From assembly GCF_019049245.1 (NCBI RefSeq), contig NZ_JAGMUK010000216.1:156726-220725 (forward strand): a stretch of DNA of 64,000 bases. Direction: 5' to 3'. Made by a program: the position numbers and the translations under genes. Under the pieces are notes generated by a model, which did no database searches, was not told where the DNA came from, and saw nothing but the letters and a program-made list of their open reading frames with translations. Below, one piece after another: positions 8,050 to 14,658 of the stretch. The DNA comes from Streptomyces sp. AC555_RSS877 (lineage in GTDB: Bacteria; Actinomycetota; Actinomycetes; Streptomycetales; Streptomycetaceae). Positions within the stretch are counted from its first letter, which is position 1, and each line of letters opens with the position of its first letter.

Positions 8050-8931
8050 ATGGCACATTCAGCGAGCAAGTACATGGACTTCGAGGCCTTGCGGGAGCAG
8101 GCGGTGACGCTGCGGCGGGCAGGACTCAGCCGACGCCAGATCCGCGACCACCTGCACGTCGACAACAACGACATCCTCAACCGCCTCCTGGAGGGCGAGC
8201 CGCCTCCGGAATGGACGAAGCGCCCGAACGCGAAGGACGACCTGCGGGACAAGGCGAGGGAACTCCGGCTCCAGGGCTGGACGTACGACCAGATCCAGGT
8301 GGAGTTGGGGTGCTCCAAGAGTTCGATCTCGCTGTGGGTACGGGATCTGCCGAAGCCGGAGCGACGCGATCCGACGGAGCAGGCGAAGCTGGCGGGACGG
8401 AAGCGTTGGGAGCACGAGCTGGCGGTGCGGGACGAGCAGCGGCAGCGGACCAAGATGACTGCCTCACAAGAGATCGGTGCACTGTCCCACCGCGATCTGT
8501 TCCTCGCCGGTGTCGCGCTCTACTGGGCGGAGGGCTCGAAGGACAAGCCGTACGACCGCCGCGAAAAGGTGATCTTCGTCAACAGCGACCCCGGCGTCAT
8601 CAAGATCTACGGGGCTTGGCTGAACCTGCTTGGCGTGGCGCCGGGGCGGATTCAGTACCGCGTGATGATCCACATGACTGCTGACATCGAGGCGGCCAAG
8701 CGCTATTGGGCCGACCTGGTCGGCGTGGACGTCTCGACCTTCCAGAAGACGACGATCAAGAAGCACAACCCGAAGACCGTGCGAAAGAACGTGGGCGAGG
8801 GCTATCGGGGTTGCTTGGTCGTCAGCGTCTCTCAGAGCGCAGATCTGTACCGCCGCATCGAAGGCTGGTGGTCCGGGATGGTGGACTCCGCCGGGCGGGA
8901 TCATGCCCTTCCGTCCTCCGGTAAGGTTTGA
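8050..8931 (+). CDS. Helix-turn-helix protein with a LAGLIDADG-like C-terminal half, abutting a tRNA gene
   Basis: 293 aa from ATG 8050 (MAHSASKYMDFEALREQAV); in-frame ATGs at 8044 and 8074 are alternatives and no strong ribosome site decides. Two HTH-like segments are visible (LRRAGLSRRQIRDHLHVDNNDI and LRLQGWTYDQIQVELGCSKSSISLW). The C-terminal half has LFLAGVALYWAEGSK and VNSDPGVIKIYGAWLNLLGV, a pattern recalling LAGLIDADG homing-endonuclease domains, then KTTIKKHNPKTVRKN and a GYRGCLVV strand. Similar proteins are common hypothetical genes of Streptomyces. Its stop lies 8 bp before tRNA-Gln, which may be chance or may reflect past targeting. Function is unknown; a DNA-binding role is inferred. 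Confidence 0.7.
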   Translation: MAHSASKYMDFEALREQAVTLRRAGLSRRQIRDHLHVDNNDILNRLLEGEPPPEWTKRPNAKDDLRDKARELRLQGWTYDQIQVELGCSKSSISLWVRDLPKPERRDPTEQAKLAGRKRWEHELAVRDEQRQRTKMTASQEIGALSHRDLFLAGVALYWAEGSKDKPYDRREKVIFVNSDPGVIKIYGAWLNLLGVAPGRIQYRVMIHMTADIEAAKRYWADLVGVDVSTFQKTTIKKHNPKTVRKNVGEGYRGCLVVSVSQSADLYRRIEGWWSGMVDSAGRDHALPSSGKV

Positions 8932-8939
8932 GGCAGCAA

Positions 8940-9011
8940 TCCGCCGTGGGGTAGCGGCATCCCGCAGGCCTTTGGAGCCTTGAGACGCTGGTTCGAATCC
9001 AGCCGGCGGAG
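8940..9011 (+). tRNA. tRNA-Gln, anticodon TTG
   Basis: A cloverleaf folds from 8940 to 9011 (72 nt). The acceptor stem TCCGCCG (8940-8946) pairs with CGGCGGA (9004-9010), followed by discriminator G. The T arm is GCTGG-TTCGAAT-CCAGC (8987-9003). The anticodon loop CTTTGGA carries TTG, reading CAA (Gln), between AGGC and GCCT. The D arm is short (GGG...CCC). CCA is not encoded. A tRNA-Gln next to glmU is also known in other actinobacteria, which supports the call. Confidence 0.85.
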
Positions 9012-9021
9012 CTGCTGAACC

Positions 9022-9047
9022 GGGCCCTGACAGCACTGTCAGGGCCC
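9022..9047 (+). terminator. Perfect 12-bp inverted repeat after tRNA-Gln
   Basis: GGGCCCTGACAG (9022-9033) and CTGTCAGGGCCC (9036-9047) are perfect reverse complements with only CA between them. The position 10 bp past the tRNA and before glmU fits a tRNA transcription terminator. Confidence 0.75.
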
Positions 9048-9125
9048 ACTCTCATGTCCCCCACGAAACGCCCCGGTATCCTGCGGATGTCCACCCCTCC
9101 CCCTCCACAGCCGAAGGGCAACCCC

Positions 9126-10574
9126 GTGAGCGCCATTCGCCCGGCAGCCGTCGTCGTTCTCGCAGCGGGTGAGGGCACCCGTATGAAGTCGGCCACACCC
9201 AAGGTTCTGCACGATATCTGTGGCCGGTCCCTCGTGGGCCACGTGCTCGCCGCTGCGCGTGAGTTGCAGCCGGAGAACCTGGTCGTGGTCGTGGGCCACG
9301 CCCGTGAGAAGGTCACCGCGCATCTGACGGAGACCGACGCCGAGGTGCGCACGGCGGTGCAGGCGCAGCAGAACGGTACGGGGCATGCCGTGCGGATGGC
9401 GTTGGAGGAACTGGGCGGTCCGGTGGAGGGGACCGTGGTCGTCGTGTGCGGGGACACTCCTTTGCTCACCGGTGCGACTTTGCGGCAGCTCGCCGCCACT
9501 CATTCCGCCGACGGCAACGCGGTGACCGTGCTGACGGCCGAGGTGCCGGACGCGACCGGTTACGGCCGGATCGTGCGTGAAGACGTCTCCGGGGCCGTCA
9601 CGGCGATCGTCGAGCACAAGGACGCTTCCGATGCGCAGCGGGCGATCCGGGAGATCAATTCCGGGGTGTTCGCCTTCGACGGGCAGCTTCTCGCGGACGC
9701 GCTGGGGAAGGTCCGTACGGACAACTCGCAGGGTGAGGAGTATCTGACCGACGTTCTCGGGATTCTGCGTGAGGCGGGGCATCGTGTGGGTGCCTCGGTC
9801 GCCGGTGATCATCGGGAGATCGCCGGGATCAACAACCGGGTGCAGTTGTCGGAGGCGCGGCGGATTCTCAACGACCGGCTGCTGACGGGCGCGATGCTGG
9901 CCGGCGTGAGCGTCGTCGATCCGGCCACGACCTGGGTGGATGTCACGGTCACCTTCGAGCAGGACGCGGTCGTGCATCCGGGGACGCAGCTGCAGGGCTC
10001 GACGCATCTGGGTGAGGGTGCCGAGGTGGGGCCCAACAGCCGTCTGAGGGACACGCGGGTGGGTGCGGGGGCTCGGGTGGACAACACGGTGGCGGACGGG
10101 GCGGAGGTCGGTCCGCGGGCGACTGTGGGGCCGTACGCCTATCTGCGGCCGGGTACGCGTCTGGGTGCCGGGTCGAAGGTCGGTACGTATGTGGAGACGA
10201 AGAATGCCTCCATCGGGGAGGGGACGAAGGTCCCGCATCTCTCGTATGTCGGTGACGCGACGATCGGGGACCACACCAACATCGGTGCGGCGAGCGTGTT
10301 CGTGAACTATGACGGGCAGGACAAGCACCACACGACGGTGGGGTCGCACTGCCGTACCGGTTCGGACAACATGTTTGTGGCGCCTGTCACGGTCGGGGAC
10401 GGTGCGTACACCGCCGCGGGGTCCGTGATCACGAAGGACGTGCCGCCCGGTTCGCTGGCCGTGGCCCGCGGTCAGCAGCGGAATATCGAGGGTTGGGTGG
10501 CCCGTAAGCGTCCGGGGAGCGCGGCTGCGAAGGCGGCTGAGGCGGCTGCCCGGCAGGGTGAGAGCGAAGGCTGA
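9126..10574 (+). CDS. glmU: Bifunctional GlcNAc-1-P uridyltransferase / glucosamine-1-P acetyltransferase
   Basis: 482 aa from GTG 9126, preceded by AAGGGC; the frame opens upstream at 9054 but the conserved GlmU N-terminus begins at SAIRPAAVVVLAAGEGTRM. It makes UDP-GlcNAc for peptidoglycan in the cytoplasm. The N-terminal pyrophosphorylase shows LAAGEGTRMKS, the uridine-binding QNGTGHAV and GDTPLLT. The C-terminal left-handed beta helix shows hexapeptide repeats (for example VGPYAYLRPGTRLGAGSKVG), VGDATIGDHTNIGAASVFVNYDG and VTVGDGAYTAAGSVITKDVP. Length and order are normal. The gene leads into prsA, an order conserved across actinobacteria. Confidence 0.97.
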   Translation: MSAIRPAAVVVLAAGEGTRMKSATPKVLHDICGRSLVGHVLAAARELQPENLVVVVGHAREKVTAHLTETDAEVRTAVQAQQNGTGHAVRMALEELGGPVEGTVVVVCGDTPLLTGATLRQLAATHSADGNAVTVLTAEVPDATGYGRIVREDVSGAVTAIVEHKDASDAQRAIREINSGVFAFDGQLLADALGKVRTDNSQGEEYLTDVLGILREAGHRVGASVAGDHREIAGINNRVQLSEARRILNDRLLTGAMLAGVSVVDPATTWVDVTVTFEQDAVVHPGTQLQGSTHLGEGAEVGPNSRLRDTRVGAGARVDNTVADGAEVGPRATVGPYAYLRPGTRLGAGSKVGTYVETKNASIGEGTKVPHLSYVGDATIGDHTNIGAASVFVNYDGQDKHHTTVGSHCRTGSDNMFVAPVTVGDGAYTAAGSVITKDVPPGSLAVARGQQRNIEGWVARKRPGSAAAKAAEAAARQGESEG

Positions 10575-10710
10575 CCGGAAACGGGTGCGTCGGACACGGC
10601 GTACCGTGATAGGTGCATACCCGCACGCCCCACCAGCTGAGACGGCCTCTCGCAGCCAGCGGAGAAGGTCTATCGGTACCCAGTTGAAACACCTCTGAGG
10701 AGACAGTGCT

Positions 10711-11691
10711 GTGACCGGGATCAAGACGACCGGCGAGAAGAAGATGATGTTCTTCTCCGGCCGCGCCCACCCCGAGCTTGCCGAGGAGGTCGCCCAGCAG
10801 CTGGGTGTCGGGGTTGTCCCGACGAAGGCCTTCGACTTCGCGAACGGCGAGATCTATGTGCGCTATCAGGAGTCGGCTCGCGGTGCGGACTGCTTTCTGA
10901 TCCAGAGCCACACGGCTCCGATCAACAAGTGGATCATGGAGCAGTTGATCATGATCGACGCGCTGAAGCGGGCGTCGGCCCGCTCCATCACCGTCATCGT
11001 GCCGTTCTACGGTTACGCGCGGCAGGACAAGAAGCACCGTGGGCGTGAACCGATCTCGGCGCGTCTGATCGCGGACATGATGAAGACGGCCGGTGCTCAC
11101 CGCATCCTGACCGTGGATCTGCACACGGATCAGATCCAGGGCTTCTTCGACGGGCCGGTGGATCATCTGTTCGCCCTGCCGCTCCTCGCGGACTATGTGG
11201 GCAAGAAGGTCGACAAGGGCAAGCTGACGGTCGTGTCTCCGGACGCGGGCCGGGTGCGGGTCGCCGACCGCTGGTGTGACCGGCTGGGCGCTCCGCTGGC
11301 CATCGTGCACAAGCGGCGCGACAAGGACGTGGCGAACCAGGTGACCGTCCACGAGGTGGTGGGTGAGGTCAAGGGCCGGGTGTGTGTGCTGGTCGACGAC
11401 ATGATCGACACCGGTGGCACGATCTGCGCGGCCGCGGACGCGCTGTTCGCGCACGGTGCGGAGGATGTCATCGTGACGGCGACGCACGGTGTGCTGTCGG
11501 GTCCGGCGGCGGACCGGTTGAAGAACTCGCGGGTGAGCGAGTTCATCTTCACGGACACGCTGCCGACGCCGGGTGAGCTGGGTGCGGACCTGGACAAGAT
11601 CAAGGTGCTGTCGATCGCGCCGACGATCGCGAGTGCGGTCCGTGAGGTGTTCGAGGACGGTTCGGTGACGAGCCTGTTCGACGAGCAGTAA
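10711..11691 (+). CDS. prsA: Ribose-phosphate pyrophosphokinase (PRPP synthetase)
   Basis: 326 aa from GTG 10711 with GAGGAG about 9 nt upstream. It forms PRPP from ribose 5-phosphate and ATP for nucleotide, His and Trp synthesis. Class I Prs features are all visible: KAFDFANGEIYVRYQES near the N-terminus, the RQDKKHRGREPIS flexible-loop and ATP region, DLHTDQIQGFF, and the PRPP-binding motif VCVLVDDMIDTGGTI. It follows glmU with a 136-bp gap. Confidence 0.97.
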   Translation: MTGIKTTGEKKMMFFSGRAHPELAEEVAQQLGVGVVPTKAFDFANGEIYVRYQESARGADCFLIQSHTAPINKWIMEQLIMIDALKRASARSITVIVPFYGYARQDKKHRGREPISARLIADMMKTAGAHRILTVDLHTDQIQGFFDGPVDHLFALPLLADYVGKKVDKGKLTVVSPDAGRVRVADRWCDRLGAPLAIVHKRRDKDVANQVTVHEVVGEVKGRVCVLVDDMIDTGGTICAAADALFAHGAEDVIVTATHGVLSGPAADRLKNSRVSEFIFTDTLPTPGELGADLDKIKVLSIAPTIASAVREVFEDGSVTSLFDEQ

Positions 11692-11741
11692 GGGTTCCTC
11701 GGGCTCGTTCCCGGTACCTGGTTGAAGATCCTTTTGGGTGC

Positions 11742-11789
11742 GGCCTCCCTCTCTGAGTAGACTGCTGAAGTTGCTCGGCGAGGGAGGCC
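11742..11789 (+). terminator. 10-bp inverted repeat between prsA and rplY, with a promoter-like hexamer in the loop
   Basis: GGCCTCCCTC (11742-11751) and GAGGGAGGCC (11780-11789) are perfect reverse complements 50 bp past prsA, followed by T-rich sequence (GTTCTCCGTTTTC), so this may terminate prsA. The 28-nt loop holds TAGACT (11758-11763), which with TTGGGT at 11734-11739 and an 18-bp spacer could instead be the rplY promoter, placing the right arm in the rplY leader. The two readings are not mutually exclusive. Confidence 0.5.
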
Positions 11790-11903
11790 GTTCTCCGTTT
11801 TCTACGACGGTGGATCGGCTGTCCGTTATCGACGCGCTCTTCGTAGCAGGCCGATTGTTTGGCCGGGTGACCACCTTCCCCGACTGTTCTACGAGGAGTG
11901 ACC

Positions 11904-12488
11904 ATGGCTGACGTCAAGCTCGCCGCCGAGACCCGTACCGAGTTCGGCAAGGGTGCGGCCCGCCGTATCCGCCGTGACAACAAGGTTCCCGCCGTTGTCT
12001 ACGGTCACGGTTCCGAGCCGGCTCACATCACGCTGCCGGGCCACGAGCTGCAGCTCGCCCTGCGCACCCCGAACGTCCTGCTCACGCTGGACATCGAGGG
12101 CAAGACCCAGCTGGCGATCCCGAAGGCCGTGCAGCGCGACGCGATCAAGGGCTTCCTCGAGCACGTCGACCTGCTTCTGGTGACGCGTGGCGAGAAGGTC
12201 AACGTCGAGGTCTACGTCCACACCGAGGGTGAGCTCGCGCCGGGCGCCTACCTGCTCGAGCACGTGCTGAGCACGCTGAACGTCGAGGCCGAGGCCACGC
12301 ACATCCCGGAGTCGGTCACCGTCTCCATCGCGGGCCTGGAGGCCGGCGACTCCATCCTCGCCAAGGACATCCCGCTGCCCGAGGGCACCACGCTGGTGAC
12401 CGACGAGGACGCGGTCGTCCTCCAGATCCTGGCCGCCCAGGCCGAGGAGGCCCCGGCGGAGGGCGAGGCCGAGGCCACCGAGGCCTGA
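11904..12488 (+). CDS. rplY: 50S ribosomal protein L25 / general stress protein Ctc (bL25)
   Basis: 194 aa from ATG 11904; GAGGAG at 11893-11898 gives a 5-nt spacer and excludes the upstream in-frame GTG at 11898. The N-terminal 5S-rRNA-binding domain reads LAAETRTEFGKGAARRIRRDNKVPAVVYGHG. The C-terminal TL5/Ctc domain follows, ending in a Glu/Ala-rich tail (AQAEEAPAEGEAEATEA) typical of actinobacterial Ctc. A 212-bp leader separates it from prsA. The next gene, pth, is also a translation function and is 76 bp downstream. Confidence 0.95.
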   Translation: MADVKLAAETRTEFGKGAARRIRRDNKVPAVVYGHGSEPAHITLPGHELQLALRTPNVLLTLDIEGKTQLAIPKAVQRDAIKGFLEHVDLLLVTRGEKVNVEVYVHTEGELAPGAYLLEHVLSTLNVEAEATHIPESVTVSIAGLEAGDSILAKDIPLPEGTTLVTDEDAVVLQILAAQAEEAPAEGEAEATEA

Positions 12489-12564
12489 TCCTCCCCGGAA
12501 TACCGGCTGCCGGCCGCCGCTCCCCTCGGGGGCGGCGGTCGGCGCGTATCAAGGAGACGTGTAC

Positions 12565-13161
12565 GTGACGACCGATGCAGGCGCCCCTTGGCTGATCGTC
12601 GGGCTGGGTAATCCCGGGCCCGAGTACGCCGCCAACCGGCACAACGTCGGCTTCATGGTCGCCGATCTGCTCGCGGAGCGGATCGGGGGCCGGTTCAAGC
12701 GGGCTGGGAAGGCGCAGGCGCAGGTCGTGGAGGGGCGGATCGGGCCGCCCGGGCCGGCGAACCGGCGGGTGGTGCTGGCCAAGCCGATGTCGTTCATGAA
12801 CCTGTCGGGTGGGCCGGTGAACGCGCTCAGGGACTTCTACAAGGTGCCGGTGGCGAACATCGTGGCCGTCCATGACGAGCTGGACATCGACTACGGGGTG
12901 CTGAGGCTGAAGCTCGGTGGCGGGGACAACGGGCACAACGGTCTGAAGTCGATGACGAAGGTGATGGGTGCGGACTATCACCGGGTGCGGTTCGGGATCG
13001 GGCGGCCTCCGGGGCGTATGCCGGTCGCGGATTTCGTGCTGAAGGACTTCTCGTCGGCGGAGCGCAAGGAGCTGGGCTACTTCGTGGACCGGGCGGCGGA
13101 CGCGGTGGAGTGTCTGGTGATCGACGGGCTGGAGCGGGCGCAGGGGACGTACAACTCCTGA
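12565..13161 (+). CDS. pth: Peptidyl-tRNA hydrolase
   Basis: 198 aa from GTG 12565: AAGGAG at 12551-12556 leaves an 8-nt spacer, whereas the in-frame GTG at 12559 is only 2 nt away. The enzyme releases peptides from stalled peptidyl-tRNA. Conserved residues are present: the Asn in LIVGLGNPGPEYA, the catalytic His in NRHNVGFMVADLLA, KPMSFMNLSG, VHDELDIDYG and GGDNGHNGLKSM, then the YHRVRFGIGRPP segment. It probably forms a unit with rplY. Confidence 0.96.
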   Translation: MTTDAGAPWLIVGLGNPGPEYAANRHNVGFMVADLLAERIGGRFKRAGKAQAQVVEGRIGPPGPANRRVVLAKPMSFMNLSGGPVNALRDFYKVPVANIVAVHDELDIDYGVLRLKLGGGDNGHNGLKSMTKVMGADYHRVRFGIGRPPGRMPVADFVLKDFSSAERKELGYFVDRAADAVECLVIDGLERAQGTYNS

Positions 13162-13253
13162 GGTGAGCAGCGGGCCTGGGGAAGGGCTGGGGAAAGGTAC
13201 GTACAACTGGCGACTTTTCCGCCCCCGACGCCCGCCGAAGTTGACCGGCCGCA

Positions 13254-13769
13254 GTGCCATGGCCAATGATCCCCGCCATGCCTGCCACTGCCACCACCTC
13301 CCGCCAGGCCTCCGTGACCGCGCTGCGGTGGGGGCGGCTCGTGGCGATGGGTACGGTCGCGGCGCTGATCCTGATCGCCGGTGTGTGGGCGTCCTGGGGG
13401 ACGGCCCAGCACGTGATGCTCACCAAGGGGCGGGAGCGCGGCACGGTCGAGGTGACGCGGTGCGGCGAGGACACCTGTACGGGGCCGTACACGCCGGCGT
13501 CGGTGGGGTCGGCCGCCCGTGGGAGCGTGGTCATCGAGCACACGGTCGCCGTGCGCAAGGGACGGACGTACACCGTGGTGGTGAAGCCCGGCAGCGACGA
13601 CGTGGTGCGCTCCGGTCCCTCCGGGATCCTCTACTCGTGGGTGCCGATGGGTGGCGCGCTGCTGCTCGCCTCGGTCGTGGTGGCGGGCGGGCTGCGGCGG
13701 ACGCGCATCGCGTGGGTGATGGCGGGGTCGGGGATCGCGCTGCTGACGGCCGCGTTCGTGACGGTCTAA
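13254..13769 (+). CDS. Small membrane protein of unknown function
   Basis: 171 aa if translation begins at GTG 13254; in-frame ATGs at 13266 and 13278 are equally possible because no clear ribosome site is seen. One hydrophobic segment near the N-terminus (LVAMGTVAALILIAGVWASW) and two at the C-terminus (WVPMGGALLLASVVVAGGL; IAWVMAGSGIALLTAAFVTV) bracket an external loop of about 75 residues with a Cys pair (VTRCGEDTCTGPY). No family is recognised. It lies between pth and a sortase-anchored protein gene on the same strand. Confidence 0.6.
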   Translation: MPWPMIPAMPATATTSRQASVTALRWGRLVAMGTVAALILIAGVWASWGTAQHVMLTKGRERGTVEVTRCGEDTCTGPYTPASVGSAARGSVVIEHTVAVRKGRTYTVVVKPGSDDVVRSGPSGILYSWVPMGGALLLASVVVAGGLRRTRIAWVMAGSGIALLTAAFVTV

Positions 13770-13907
13770 GGGGTTTCGCCGTTCTCAGGTCGTGTGGAGG
13801 AACTGAGTGTTGCCTGTTCGTGATTGACCTGGTCACGGCAGGGGCTGGAAGCTGAGCCGCCCCCTCCACATCTTCCCGTTCACATCTCGAAGATGGACTA
13901 CTGCCCC

Positions 13908-14588
13908 ATGCGTATCCTCCCTCGCGCCGGCGTCCTGTCCGCCGTCGTCGCGGCGGCCTTCCTGGCCGCTCCCCTCGCACACGCCACCCCTTCCGGCGAC
14001 AACGGCACCGTGAAGATCCACGACGCCACCACCGGCGAGGAGCTCCGCAAGAACGAGCCTCACGTCTGCACCTTCTATCTCGACGCCTTCGGCTTCGACG
14101 CCGTCCAGGAGGTCGACTGGCACATCGAGGCGTGGGCCCCGACGGCCGACGTCAAGGGCGAGACGGTGAAGTCCGGCGAGATCACCCTGGACGCCGACGG
14201 CCACGGCCGTACGGACGACCTGTCCCTGCCCGACGGTCACTACAAGCTGTTCTGGAACTTCGAGGGCGAGAACGGCGCCGCCAAGCACAAGGTGTTCTGG
14301 ACGGACTGCGAGGACGAGGGGGACGGCGGCGGCGGTTCGACGCCGTCCGGGTCTGCCTCGCCGAGCTCGTCGGCGGGTGGGTCGGCCGACCCGTCCGCGT
14401 CGCCGAGTCCGGGCTCTTCCTCCGGTGAGTCGGCGGGTCCGTCGGCCTCCTCCTCCCCGTCCGGCCAGGGCACCGGCGGCGACCTCGCCGAGACCGGCTC
14501 CGGCGCCCCGGTCGGCCTGCTGTCCGGCCTCGCGGCCGCGCTGGTCGCGGGGGGCGGTTACCTGGTGTTCCGTCGCCGTAAGGCCTGA
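13908..14588 (+). CDS. Sortase-anchored (LAETG) secreted protein
   Basis: 226 aa from ATG 13908 (MRILPRAGVLSAVVAAAF), whose first ~27 residues are a signal peptide ending near LAHATP; ATG 13893 is an alternative start. The mature part is one domain (about 30-145) with a Cys pair (HVCTFYLDAFGF and FWTDCEDE), rich in Asp/Glu and probably beta-sandwich. A Ser/Pro/Gly spacer follows, then LAETGSG, a hydrophobic helix and a terminal RRRKA: a class E type cell-wall sorting signal. The protein should be attached to peptidoglycan by a sortase; its function is unknown. Confidence 0.8.
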   Translation: MRILPRAGVLSAVVAAAFLAAPLAHATPSGDNGTVKIHDATTGEELRKNEPHVCTFYLDAFGFDAVQEVDWHIEAWAPTADVKGETVKSGEITLDADGHGRTDDLSLPDGHYKLFWNFEGENGAAKHKVFWTDCEDEGDGGGGSTPSGSASPSSSAGGSADPSASPSPGSSSGESAGPSASSSPSGQGTGGDLAETGSGAPVGLLSGLAAALVAGGGYLVFRRRKA

Positions 14589-14599
14589 TCGCACATAGG

Positions 14600-14641
14600 A
14601 AGGTGCCCCCGGGCCTCGGGTACGAGGCGCGGGGGCACCTT
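14600..14641. terminator. Bidirectional terminator between the LAETG gene and ppc
   Basis: AAGGTGCCCCCG (14600-14611) pairs with CGGGGGCACCTT (14630-14641), with an inner CCTCG/CGAGG stem. It sits between two convergent genes, 12 bp and 18 bp from their stops, and ends in T on the plus strand. Confidence 0.8.
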
Positions 14642-14658
14642 TGTGTCCGGGAGGGCCG

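Noticed and set aside
11692..11903. Riboswitch or L25 leader before rplY
   Set aside because: Only a simple inverted repeat is seen; no fit to a known leader could be shown by eye.
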